A DNA stretch of 64,000 bases, from contig JARKIP010000023.1 of NCBI GenBank assembly GCA_029990175.1, forward strand, positions 19,797,501 to 19,861,500. Direction: 5' to 3'. The notes below the pieces were generated by a model. It was not told the origin of the DNA and ran no database searches. It saw nothing but the letters and a program-made list of their open reading frames with translations. Position 1 is the stretch's first letter; the number at the start of each line of letters is the position of its first letter. Shown one piece after another: positions 20,923 to 31,954 of the stretch. Source of the DNA: Petunia secreta (Eukaryota > Streptophyta > Magnoliopsida > Solanales > Solanaceae). The position numbers and the translations under genes are program-made.

Positions 20923-23900
20923 TCAAATGTAGTACCTCTTGACCGCGTCTGCATTGACGGGTATTTCAGTTGTCCTGCCTTCTGGATCTGTAAGGTACAA
21001 TGCGCCATTTGGCAATACTTTCTTTACCAGGTATGGCCCTTGCCAGTTTGGAGCAAATTTCCCTTTAGCTTCATCCTGATGAGAAAAGATTCTTTTCAAG
21101 ACTAATTGCCCTTCTTTCAAGTCGCGGAGGCGCACTTTCTTGTTGTAGGCTCGGGCCATTCTTTGCTGATACAATTGACCGTGACAAACTGTATTGAGCC
21201 TCTTTTCATCAATAAATGACAATTGTTCCAATCGGGTCTTGACCCACTCTGTGTCCTCAATCTCTGCTTCCACGATGATTCTGAGAGACGGTATTTCCAC
21301 TTCAGCGGGTATGACTGCTTCAGTTCCGTATACCAATGAATACGGGGTTGCACCTATGGAAGTGCGCACAGTTGTGCGGTAACCAAGGAGAGCGAAAGAC
21401 AGCTTCTCATGCCAATCACGAGATCCTTGTATCATTTTCCTAAGGATCTTCTTGATATTCTTATTGGCTGCTTCGACCGCGCCGTTTGCCTTTGGTCGGT
21501 AAGGTGTGGAATTTCGGTGCATGATCTTGAATCTTTCACACACGTCATTCATTAAATGACTGTTCAGATTTGCCGCATTGTCAGTGATGATGGTGCTTGG
21601 GATACCAAAGCGACAAATAATATTAGAATGAACAAAATCCACCACAGCTTTCTTGGTCACGGACTTGAGAGTCACAGCCTCAACCCATTTGGTGAAGTAA
21701 TCTATTGCAACCAGAATGAATCTGTGTCCATTTGATGCTTTTGGTTCAATAGGCCCGATAACGTCCATCCCCCATGCTGTAAAAGGCCAAGGGGCTGACA
21801 TTGTGTGCAACTCTAAAGGAGGTGAATGTATCAAATCACCGTGTACTTGGCATTGATGACACTTTCGCACAAAATTAATGCAGTCATGTTCCATGGTGAG
21901 CCAGAAGTATCCTGCTCTGAGTACTTTCTTAGCTAGCACGTGCCCGCTCATGTGGGGTCCACAGATTCCCGAATGCATGTCATTGAGAATTTTCATGGCT
22001 TCAGTTGCATCCACGCATCTTAACAGTCCCAGATCAGGTGTCCTTTTGTACACCACTCCGCCACTCAAAAAGAAGCCACTTGCCAGTCGTCGAAGTGTTC
22101 TCTTTTGATTGTTTTCTGCCATTGGCGGATACGTCCCATTTTGAAGGAAATTCTTGATATCGAAATACCACGGTTGACCGTCAATTTCTTCTTCAATCGC
22201 ATTGCAATATGCATGTTGGCTTTGGACTTGAATCTCCAATGGATCAATATGGGCTTTATCAGGATAGACAAGCATTGAGGCTAATGTAGCCAATGCGTCG
22301 GCCATCTCATTATGTATTCTGAGAACATGTCTAAACTTTAGAACATCGAACTTTTGCCGAAGATCGTCCATACACTGCTTGTACATGATCAACTTAAGGT
22401 CTCGAGTTTCCCATTCACCCTTCATTTGGCGTATCAAAAGATCTGAATCTCCGATCACCAGCAACTCTTTGATGTCCATGTCTAGAGCCATGCGCAAACC
22501 CATTATGCATGCTTCATACTCAGATGTGTTATTAGTGCAACTGAAGCGGAGTTGGGCAGCTGCCGGATAGTAATGTCCCGTGGGGGAGATGAGGACTGCT
22601 CCGACGCCATGGCCCTTTGAGTTAGAAGCACCATCAAAGTACATTTTCCACACGTGCTCTTCTTCATTAATCAACTCTTCGAGCACATCTACCTCTTCGT
22701 CAGGGAAGTAAGTCTTCAATGGTTCATAATCATCATCCACCGGATTTTCAGCCAAATGATCAGCCAAGGCTTGAGCTTTCATTGCAGTTCTGGTGACATA
22801 AACTATGTCAAATTCTGTGAGCAGGATCTGCCATTTTGCAAGTTTGCCGGTTGGCATCGGCTTTTGAAATATGTACTTCAATGGATCCATCCGGGAAATC
22901 AGATAAGTGGTATAGGACAAGAGATAATGTTTCAGCTTTTGTGCAACCCAAGTTAGGGCACAACACGTCCTTTCCAACAAAGTGTATCTGGCCTCGCAAT
23001 CTGTGAACTTCTTGCTCAGATAATAGATGGCCTGTTCTTTCTTTCCCGAAGCATCATGTTGCCCCAGTACACAACCAAAGGAGTTTTCATTGACTGACAG
23101 GTACAAAAATAATGGTCGACCAGGCTCAGGCGGAACCAAAACAGGAGGATTTGACAAGTATTGCTTGATCTTGTCGAAGGCTTCTTGGCACTCCTCGGTC
23201 CATGCAATTGATGCATTCTTCTTCAACAACTTGAGGATCGGCTCACATATTGTGGTAAGTTGAGCAACGAACCTACTGATGTAATTCAACCTGCCTAGAA
23301 AGCTTTTAACATCCTTCTTGGTTCGAGGCGGAGGTAGTTCTTGTATTGCTTTGATCTTTGCGGGATCCAGTTCAATACCTCGCCTACTAACAATGAAACC
23401 TAGCAATTTTCCAGCAGGCACACCAAATGCACACTTGGCTGGATTCAGCTTCAGATTGTACCTACGGAGCCTCTCAAAGAACTTTCTGAGATCTCTCACG
23501 TGGTCTTCAGCAGTTCTAGACTTGATGATCACGTCATCCACGTACACTTCTATTTCTTTATGCATCATATCATGGAAAATGGCAGTCATGGCCCTCACGT
23601 AGGTTGCCCCAGCATTTTTCAAACCAAACGGCATCACTCTATAGCAATAGGTTCCCCAAGGAGTAGTGAATGCCGTTTTGTATGCATCATCTTCATCCAT
23701 CTGGATTTGATGATATCCGGCATAGCAGTCAACAAAGGATTGTATCTCATGTTTGGCACAATTATCTACGAGAGTGTGAATATTAGGCAACGGAAAATTG
23801 TCTTTGGGACTTGCCTTGTTCAAATCTCGATAGTCGACACATATCCTTGTTTTTCCATCTTTCTTAGGAATCGGAACAACATTTGCAACCCAAGTAGTGT

Positions 23901-24427
23901 ACTGAACCGATTGAATTACTTTTGCATCCAACTGTTTCATTATTTCATCATGGATTTTCTTGATCATATCAGTTTTGAACTTCCGTTGCATTTGTCTCAC
24001 TGGAGGGAAACCTGGTTGAATTGGCAATTCATGGACTATCAATTCGGAGCTCAACCCCGGCATCTCATCATATGACCATGCAAAAACATCTCGATATTCA
24101 AAAAGCACCTTCCGAATATCATTCTTCACTTCAGGTAGAGCATACATGCTTATCTTGGTTTCCCTCACATCATCAGGGCTCCCCAGATTAACATCCTCTG
24201 TATCAGCCAAATTGGGTTTAGGCTTGCCCTCATGGCGTTCAACTTCCAGGCCTATTTCAAAATCAGCCCGTTCTCCATCATATTCCACCTCATTAACAAA
24301 TTCCTCAATATTTTCTTCATCACTTTCAACCTCAACTATGGTTATGGAGTCAAAATCAGATTGTGGTCCCTGGATGGACGATAAGTTTCTTGAACATGTC
24401 ATGACATCAGGACCAGCAGATATATCA
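20923..24427 (-). CDS. Element C pol: RT, RNase H, second RNase H, integrase
   Basis: Open over about 1168 codons and read as the second exon of the gag-pol gene. RT has the entry QLDAKVIQSVQYTTWVANVV, CVDYRDLN, MPFGLKNAGATYVRAM and catalytic YVDD (about residue 297). RNase H follows (LYLSVNENSFGCVLGQ, YTLLERTCCALTW). A second, archaeal-type RNase H begins KMYFDGASNSKGHGVGAVL and continues with NNTSEYEAC and NEMADALATLA. Integrase has the HHCC finger (MHSGICGPH ... CHQCQVHG), a D,D,E core (GMDVIGP, ITDNAANLN, NGAVEAANK) and a C-terminal region (FAPNWQGPYLVKKV). It ends at an ordinary stop at 20923. No in-frame ATG with good context starts it, which fits expression by splicing from gag-pro. 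All catalytic motifs look intact, so it is possibly active. Confidence 0.92.
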
Positions 24428-24616
24428 CTACAGATAAACAAAATAGAATAAAATTAGGAATATGAACAGAGATTGAAGTAAAGCTTGGCTCTTGGCCTTT
24501 CATTAATGAAAAAGGGTTTGAATTACAAAGAAAAGATGAGAAAAATAATACACTTGGCATACAACCCTTAGAATATCCAAGTGTATTCAAAAGAAAACTG
24601 TAAAACAACAGTCTAC
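24428..24616 (-). other. Predicted 189-nt intron joining gag-pro to pol in element C
   Basis: The donor TTG|GTAGAC at 24617/24616 contains the gag-pro stop codon. The acceptor TTTATCTGTAG ends at 24428 after an AT- and T-rich tract. Splicing turns ...TCT TG + T GAT ATA into Ser-Cys-Asp-Ile, exactly in frame with pol. Introns at this position are established for Ogre elements. The sites here are my prediction. Confidence 0.75.
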
Positions 24617-27600
24617 CAAGACCCCTTCCTGACGGGGAAGGGAGTTGCATTCCAGTTAGTCAGGTGCACGTCCGGGCCAATGTACTGAATTGAAGCATTA
24701 CTGGAGCCTTCACCCGGCTGTACCATGCAGATTTCAAAGATGCCACCCAGATCAAATGGCGCATCCTGATTGTCTTCCACTGTGTTGACATTTGTAGCGA
24801 CAACCTTTGGTTTCATGACATATCCCACAAAAGACTGAGCGAGACACGGAATTGGCTTTGGGAGAGACCAAACTTCTGACTTCTTCTTCTTTGCTTGCCT
24901 GCGATCAGCTGCTTTCGGCTTGAACCCTAGTCCCCACGTGCCTTGCACGCCATTTGGATAAACTGGATTTACCCTGCCTTGTAGTGATGCTCCCAAGCCC
25001 TTTCCAAATTGGAAACCATGCTTTAACATTTCAGATGCCATCATTATAGACGTCTCTGACACTCTTGGGATGGGTATAGGCTTCCCTTCTGTTACCTTTT
25101 CCACATACACAACATCGGAGGTTTGATACATGATGGTCGGGCGTGTAGTGACGGCTTCAAGGGCTGGTACGTCCAGGCTGTTGTTGAACTGTGAGTCATC
25201 CTCTCCATAAACCACGACAGCTTGATTATCCCAAGTAAACTTGACCACCTGATGAACTGTGGAGGATACAGCACAAGCCATGTGAATCCATGGTCGGCCC
25301 AGTAACAGATTGTATGATGCATCCGTCTCCATGACTTGAAACTCAATGCTGAAGGTAGCGGGCCCAATGGTTAACTCAAGATTGATGATGCCCAAAGATT
25401 CTCGAACTCCACCATCAAAAGCACGAACAGCAGAGGAACTTGCCCTGATTTTGCTCATATCCACCCTCAGACTCTTCAATGTAGACAGAGGGCAAATGTT
25501 CAACCCCGCGCCACCATCTATCAGAACACGTGTGACATAGGAGTCTTCACACTTAACTGAGACATGAAGCGCTCGATTATGACCGGTTCCTTCTGCCGGC
25601 AGCTCCTCATCGGTGAACATCACACGATTAGTCTCAAATACTCTGCCAGCAAGTGCTTCCAGATTAGCCACAGTAGTTTGTTCAGGAATGTAGGCCTCAT
25701 TCAATATCTTCAACAGTGCATTGCGATGTGCTTCAGAGTTCATAAGCAGAGACAAAAGTGATATCTGAGCTGGAGTCTTTCTCAGTTGCTCGACGATAGA
25801 ATAATCTGTCGATCTCATTTTCTTCAAAAATTCTTCAGCTTCTTTCTCAGACACCGGCTCTTTGATGGGTCCTTGGTCTTCTCGGCCTGGCTTTGCCTTT
25901 CTCAATTCCTCCGGGGTGAAACATCTCCCGGACCGAGTTAGACCATTTACATCTGCAGCAACCTCCATGATTTCTCTCCCGTTGTAAGACACAATTGTTT
26001 TGTTGTAGTTCCAAGGAACGGCCTTTGTACTTTTGACAGGGAGTTGCGCTGCTTGAGTGATGATAACCGGTTCACACTTCTTTGCCTTAACCTCGAAGAC
26101 CGGAGCTTTCTGGCATGATGCCCCTTGCACAATAAATACTGGTGCACTGTCATGAACCTTTTCCTGCTTTGCAGCCGGAATTGTGAAACTTGGCTCAACA
26201 GCAGTATCTTGCTTTGCTTTGTTGACAACAGACGCACTAGACTTTTCCCTGATTACAACAATAAATGGCTCAGGGCCTTTGATGTCTGGGGAGGGACCAA
26301 CTGCCACAATCTGCTTGGCGGCTTTCCCTTTCGTGTCCTCTTCTATGCATACCATCCCTACCATGTGTACGTTGTTTTGAACATCATGAGCTGGTAAGGG
26401 ATTTTGATTTACATTTTGTGTTTCATCCCCCACGACTTTTATCTGGTTGTTGTCTATCATTGCCTGGATTGCCCTTTTGAGTTCCCAGCAGGATTCTGTG
26501 TCATGTCCAGGTGCTCCAGAATGAAACGCACAATGGCGTGAATGATCAACTCTTCCATTGGGGTTCACCTTCCCCGGGATTGGCTTCAACAGATTGGCTT
26601 GTTGCAACTTCTCAAACAAATTAGTGTAGGTTTCCCCCAGTGGGGTGAACTGCCTTTTCTCTTGTTGCATGTTTCTTTGTTGCATGTTTGGACGAAAACC
26701 CTGCGGACCTCGTGGTCGATAAGGCATCTCCTGGTGAGCCTGGAATTGAGTATGTGCCTGTTGATTGTTATATTGGACTGGAGCAGGGGGTGGACGCCAT
26801 TGCGGACCAGATAGAGGCTGAGCATAAGATGCTGCATTTACAGGGAATGAGAACTGCGGCATGGCAAATTGTTGGCCGTGAGTTGGATAGAATTGTTGTG
26901 GCGAGGGTGCCTGAATGTACCCTTGACGGTCATTGTATCTCCCATCATTTCTTCTCGGTCCAGGACCAACCATTGCCACTTCGTCTTTCTTCTCTTTCTT
27001 CTTCCCAAAAGTACCCGACCCTGATTGCAATGCTTGGGTCGTGGCTCTCAAAGCTGTTTGGCTAACAATCTTACCCGCTTTGATTCCTCTCTCAATCATC
27101 TCCCCAATCTTTACTGCTTCACTGAATTGCTTCCCAAGGGCAGAGGCCATCGCCTGGTAGTATGTTTCGTCAAGCACTTCGATGAATTCTTCAACCATTT
27201 TATCGTCCGGGATCAAAGGGCTCACACGCGCCGCCTGTTCGCGCCACCTATAGGCATATTCTCTGAAGCTTTCGCCTGGTTTCTTTGTGATAGTCTTCAA
27301 AGAAGAACGATCAGGAGCAGCCTCCATTTTGTAGCCATAATGATTCAGGAAAGCGCTGGCCATGTCGTCAAAGGTGACCCACTTGGAAACATCTTGTTGC
27401 ACAAACCATTCTGTGGCCGGTCCTCCCAAACTGTCCGCAAAGTACGCCATCAATAATTCGTCCTTCTCGATACCCCTCATTTTGTTAAGGTATATCTTCA
27501 CATGGATCCTCGGGTCACTTTGCCCAGTGTATGGATCAAATTTGGGCACAACAAAGCCTTCAGGCAATGGCACATGAGGGAATAAGCACATGTCTTTGTA

Positions 27601-28197
27601 TGAAATACTGGTTTTACCCCCTTGCCCTTGTATGTTTTTCACAGTTTGCTCCAGGCTTTTCAATTTCCGAGCAAAGTCAGCCTCTTCTGTTTTCCCCAAT
27701 CTTTCGACATCAGCATGTGATTCTGGGTGGTGTCCATGATCATACGACTCAGTGGGGCGGAGTACATTACCCCGGGTTTGGTCGAATTGTTGATCACGAG
27801 CCCTCAACTGTGGGTCACTGTTTGACCTTTGCAAAGTGTGTCCTGCAGGAACAGTGAATACCGTGGCAGGAACTTGGGCTTGGCCATGTTGTCCATGTTG
27901 TGGGAATTGTGCCCCAGGTTGTACAGTAGAGGGTCCAGCTACGTTGTCAGTTTCTGGATGTGGACCGAACCCTGGAGGATAACGGGGGTCTTCTGCCATT
28001 GTAGATTGCCCTTGCCCTGGTGGCTGAGCATTCGCCGTGAAACCAGCAGCACCTGGCGGAGCAGGAGGTGCCTGAACTGCTGACAAATTACGGACCAGTT
28101 GCATCATCATTTCTTTCATGGCCGTGAAATCCTCGGCCATCTTAGCCTGTTGTTCAGCCAAGCGAACCAGCTCAGTGTTCTCGGTTTCTTCGGCCAT
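24617..28197 (-). CDS. Element C gag-protease with G-patch
   Basis: About 1194 codons to the splice site if begun at ATG 28197 (MAEETENTEL). The frame is open further upstream only from a GTG. In order: a short coiled coil (ELVRLAEQQAKMAEDF), a Pro/Gln-rich region, the retrotransposon gag core (about residues 225-380, KFDPYTGQSDPRIHVKIYL to EMIERGIKAGKI), a zinc-knuckle variant CAFHSGAPGHDTESC (about 575), an aspartic protease (about 890, RVLIDGGAGLNICPLSTL, later YNLLLGRPWIH), and a G-patch (MLKHGFQFGKGLGASLQG) near the C-terminus. The active-site triplet reads Asp-Gly-Gly instead of Asp-Ser/Thr-Gly. A G-patch after the protease is a shared trait of several retroelement groups. No stops are seen. 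Confidence 0.92.
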
Positions 28198-28760
28198 TGT
28201 TGCTGGAGTGCCTTCTTGAGGAGGTGCTTCAACCACTTCTGGAACAGGCAGTGGTCCCTTGATTCTGGTGGAATAGGAATGTGGGGCCAGCACGGCAGTT
28301 GCTCAAGCTCTAAACAAATCAAAACACGTTAGTGCAACAAGATAGCATGGAATATGAATTTGCTCGTCGGCCTAAACAATGCCTAAGGTCGTTATGCGTC
28401 ATCCCAAATTGGTTTAGATTAGATCCCCAAGTGTATTGTTTGACTTCTTCTTTTTTTTCTTCTTTTTCTCTTTTTCTTTCTTTTCTTTTCCTTTTTTTTT
28501 TTTTTTTTTCAAGTGAGGCTAGAGGGTGAAATGAATTGACACATAAAAAATAAGCAAAATATTTTCATTACTTCAAAAGAAAGGGTACATACGGTGCTTC
28601 CGGAGCACGACCAAAAGGAACGTACAACTGACTGAAAAAAGTGAAAATAAATTACAACATGCCAAATTCAGAAGCGACATAAAATACAACAATGCCAAGA
28701 TGTAAAATAAATGACAAAAAAAACAACAATAATCTGCATCATCTTGGCCTGATGTATCTA
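28198..28760 (-). other. Spacer between ORF1 and gag in element C
   Basis: AT-rich with a long pyrimidine-rich stretch (28440-28515 on the plus strand, purine-rich in the element transcript). No ORF was supported. It could contain splice or internal-initiation signals, but I cannot assign any. Confidence 0.5.
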
Positions 28761-30650
28761 CTAAGGTGACTGGGGCACAAAGTCAGCTAGCTCCTCTGGG
28801 TCGAACTCGAACGGCTCCTCAGGATTTACTGGCGGGCCTTCTGCAAAGGTACGACGCAATCCGTTCAAATCTGTTGCAACTCTAGTGACGAAGGGAAGCA
28901 CATGTGGGAGTATGTCCTCCGCGGGAAGCCTCCTATACTCATTGATGGACTGTGCAACATATGTAGCAGAGTCGTAAACCTGCCGATAAGCTACACTGAT
29001 GGTCTGTCCTGCAGCCTGTATATCTCGAAGTCGGTCCTGTGCTAGCCTTCTGAACTGCTCACCCTGCTCTAGTGCCCTGTCAAGTTGAGCTCGAGAATCT
29101 ATGGCATCCTGTCGATGATAATCCTCCCTTCTCCTGCTTTCCAACAAAGTTGCCCTGTCGGCATCCCGCTCTGTCAATGCCTGTGAGTGCATGACACGGA
29201 GTCGTCTGACTGTGTCTAGGTGCTGATGCGCGAAACCCTCACTCTCTGACTGAGCAGCTCTGGCGGCATCCCTCTCTGCCATTAAGCTTTGTATGGTAGC
29301 GCGGTATTCTTCCCTAATCTCACGCTTAGCAAGTTGAACCTGCATATCCAGCCTAGCCTCAGTGTCGACCATGCCTGCTCTCGATCTCGCGGGCATCTCT
29401 CTAGGTATGGGCTGGTGGTAATACCACACCTTGTACTCCCGAACGACCTCCCCCTTAAGTCCATCCTGAACCTGTGTGTTTTCTGCGAGGCGCCTCCTAG
29501 TATCCCACAGGCGCAAGATCTCACCTCTAAGAGTAGCTGGGTTGAGAGGATAGTCTGAGACATATGCACTCATGTCCTCAACTATTGGGATCTCCTGCTT
29601 CCGACCCAACTGCCTGAGTACACGCAGAGGAACATAAGGCTGGGATGCTGTCAAACCCATCAGAACGAGAAAAGGACGATCCACGCATCTGTATACAACC
29701 TCCCTCTTAGGAAACCAGCTACACTGCCACAAAATCTTGTCCGGCGTGAGAGAGTTCAAGAAAAACCTCCAGTCTGGCTCATTTTCTGGGAATTTATACT
29801 TCTCGATGTGTTCGAGATGGTATTCAAGATAATCGATGTCACAGTACCTAAGAATATCACGAGGTGGGCAAGGGCGTACATGCTCCAAGAACCAGACCTG
29901 CAATAGAAGGTTACACCCCTCAAAGAAACCGCTTTCTCCCTTGTGGCATCGAGTCAAAGCATGAAATATGCTACCCAGAATCGTCGGGATGATAGTGGCG
30001 TCTGGTGCTCCACCATATAAAGCTGCCATTATCCAACTGACCTTAATAGATATCGCTCTATCCGGTAGTGGAAAAACCAACAACCCTAGCAAAGCGAACA
30101 CGAAGACCTTAGGGCAAAGTAGCACCCAATCTCCATATTTCAGCTTGTCGTGGAACTCAAATCCATACTTCTTAAAACCGTTATCGGCCCCAAAACGATC
30201 ATACAGGTAATCAAATGAAATCCAGCCTTGGCGAACACTAGCGATCGAGATGTCTGTTTGTACCTTGATATTATTGAAAAATTCCCGCTCATTAACCTTC
30301 CTTGGAGCAATCATATTCTTTTTCTCAAAATCCAGCTTAAGAAGCCCAGCTATCTCTTCGAGGGTCGGCGTCATCTCAAACCCCTTGAAACAGAAGGTAT
30401 TTTGGCTTGGATTCCAAAACCCAACCAATGCACTGACCAAGTCTCGACGCGGGACAATAGGTTTAGTCACAAGGTCGGTCAGAAAACCAATCTTTTCCTG
30501 GACTATATCTTTCTGCATTTGACTCATTGCGTCCCACCAAGACTTCAGAGATTTATCCGATTTGGGTGGGCCATCAGTCATCATAATAGAGGGTGGAGTG
30601 GCATCAGCAGGGTACTTTCTCTTGACTGTCCTAGAAGATGATGCAGCCAT
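28761..30650 (-). CDS. Element C ORF1 (plant-mobile-domain-like protein with coiled coil)
   Basis: Starting at ATG 30650 (MAASSSRTVKRKYPADATPP) it has 629 codons, open to a normal stop. Residues about 40-400 (SWWDAMSQMQKDIVQEKIGF, FCFKGFEMTPTLEEIAGLL, RFFLNSLTPDKILWQCSWF) follow the pattern of the plant-specific ORF1 domain of Ogre elements, related to the plant mobile domain. Residues about 430-580 form a long charged coiled coil (KREIREEYRATIQSLMAER and following). An acidic tail ends EELADFVPQSP. The extra ORF upstream of gag is an Ogre hallmark, and its role is not established. The frame extends upstream to about 30725 without ATG, so I chose the first Met. Confidence 0.85.
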   Translation of the reverse strand: MAASSSRTVKRKYPADATPPSIMMTDGPPKSDKSLKSWWDAMSQMQKDIVQEKIGFLTDLVTKPIVPRRDLVSALVGFWNPSQNTFCFKGFEMTPTLEEIAGLLKLDFEKKNMIAPRKVNEREFFNNIKVQTDISIASVRQGWISFDYLYDRFGADNGFKKYGFEFHDKLKYGDWVLLCPKVFVFALLGLLVFPLPDRAISIKVSWIMAALYGGAPDATIIPTILGSIFHALTRCHKGESGFFEGCNLLLQVWFLEHVRPCPPRDILRYCDIDYLEYHLEHIEKYKFPENEPDWRFFLNSLTPDKILWQCSWFPKREVVYRCVDRPFLVLMGLTASQPYVPLRVLRQLGRKQEIPIVEDMSAYVSDYPLNPATLRGEILRLWDTRRRLAENTQVQDGLKGEVVREYKVWYYHQPIPREMPARSRAGMVDTEARLDMQVQLAKREIREEYRATIQSLMAERDAARAAQSESEGFAHQHLDTVRRLRVMHSQALTERDADRATLLESRRREDYHRQDAIDSRAQLDRALEQGEQFRRLAQDRLRDIQAAGQTISVAYRQVYDSATYVAQSINEYRRLPAEDILPHVLPFVTRVATDLNGLRRTFAEGPPVNPEEPFEFDPEELADFVPQSP

Positions 30651-30769
30651 TGTTCCTAATAAAAAAAATGTGTCAAATGTTTTGAAAACCTGAGAACAAC
30701 TTAAGACAACTGACCGACAGAGCAAAACAGATGCCTAAACTGCTAATTCGAAACTCCAATTTTCAACAA

Positions 30770-31235
30770 AACTTTTGTCATTGTAATGACGTAAAGTTGA
30801 CCCTAAGAGAATCGAAAAATTTTGCCATCATAACGGCATCAGGACATGACTCCGGGAAATTACCACCATTGGTATTTAGATGTAATTTATAAAAGAAAAA
30901 TTCGACGTTACAACGACGCCACATTGACATCAAAACAAAATTTCATTTCCAGTGATGAACACTACAGTACTTTTGCAAAAATTCGCCGGTATAACGACGT
31001 GAAAAACTGGATCTCAAAAACTCCCAACATCGGTATACGAGCCTTTTTTTCTAAAAATTCGCCATTATAACGGCGTGAAAACTGACACAAAAATTTTTTG
31101 ACTTTCTAACTACTAAGTATATATATATTTTTTTTTTGTAAAATTTTCGTCATTATAACGGCACAAACTGACATATACAAAAGACGGCAAACACCGGCGT
31201 TTTTTACAAAAATTTGCCATTACAGCAGTATGACT
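30770..31235 (-). repeat. Seven diverged hairpin repeats in the leader of element C
   Basis: A core like ATTCGCCATTATAACGGCG followed by TGAAAACTGAC recurs near 30772, 30820, 30899, 30982, 31056, 31144 and 31203. The core is close to a perfect palindrome (CGCC-RTTATAAY-GGCG), so each copy could fold as a short hairpin in the RNA. The spacers of 50-80 bp differ. It lies between ORF1 and the primer-binding site. Confidence 0.8.
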
Positions 31236-31239
31236 CAAT

Positions 31240-31933
31240 TCTATAAAAATAGCAAAACATTTACATTTAAAACATAAAATTCAACCTCTTCCTCACTTTT
31301 CCTTTCGTTTTTCTCTCTTTTTTTTTTTCTATTTTTTTTTTTCTTTTGAAATCCGTCTCTCCCCAACTTGGTCAGCATAACAACCTTTCCTAATCGCATG
31401 CAACACATAGAATGCTTTTTTTTTTTTTTTTTTTTACAAGTCTTTCCCGGGAAGTGGGTCCCGTTCAGACAAAAGGTAGTCAACCTAGACAAGTGCAATA
31501 CCGGTGTATCGCACCTCATTAAGTCGGATATGATGCAGATAATTGGGCCTAAAGGTTTAACTCTAGGTGACACAACTGACTCAGTGTCTAGACTGGCTGA
31601 AAACCCGGTGGACAAACCGGGCGGAAAGCGTATCGGGGCCATCCGGAGACAGTGTGTCCGGCCTAAAACCCCGTCACGCCTTCCTCCTAAATCATGGGCA
31701 ATTTAGTAAGAAAGTCCCAGATGCCACAAGCAATCTGGTAAGTGTACGTGTGTGTGTGTTTCAGAGACTCAGAGGGTTGCGGAGGAAGACAGTTTATATA
31801 TACAGTTCAACAATATCAAAGCGGTAACATTCAACTTTCAGGTGATAACGGCAATAAAATAACAACCAAATATTTAATAAATTAAAACATGCGACAATTT
31901 ATCAGAAGCCGGAGATTCTAGTTTTCACTAATT
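31240..31933 (-). other. Rest of the leader of element C
   Basis: No supported coding region. There are two T-tracts (31318-31345 and 31416-31435), and a TG microsatellite at 31748-31760. Sequence just right of the leader repeats and before the primer-binding site. Confidence 0.5.
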
Positions 31934-31951
31934 TCCCCAGCGGAGTCGCCA
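31934..31951 (-). other. Primer-binding site of element C
   Basis: Minus strand TTGGCGACTCCGCTGGGG starts three bases from the 5' LTR end (31955). This matches the primer-binding site type reported for Ogre elements, complementary to tRNA-Arg. The tRNA assignment is from memory of the family. Confidence 0.8.
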
Positions 31952-31954
31952 AGC

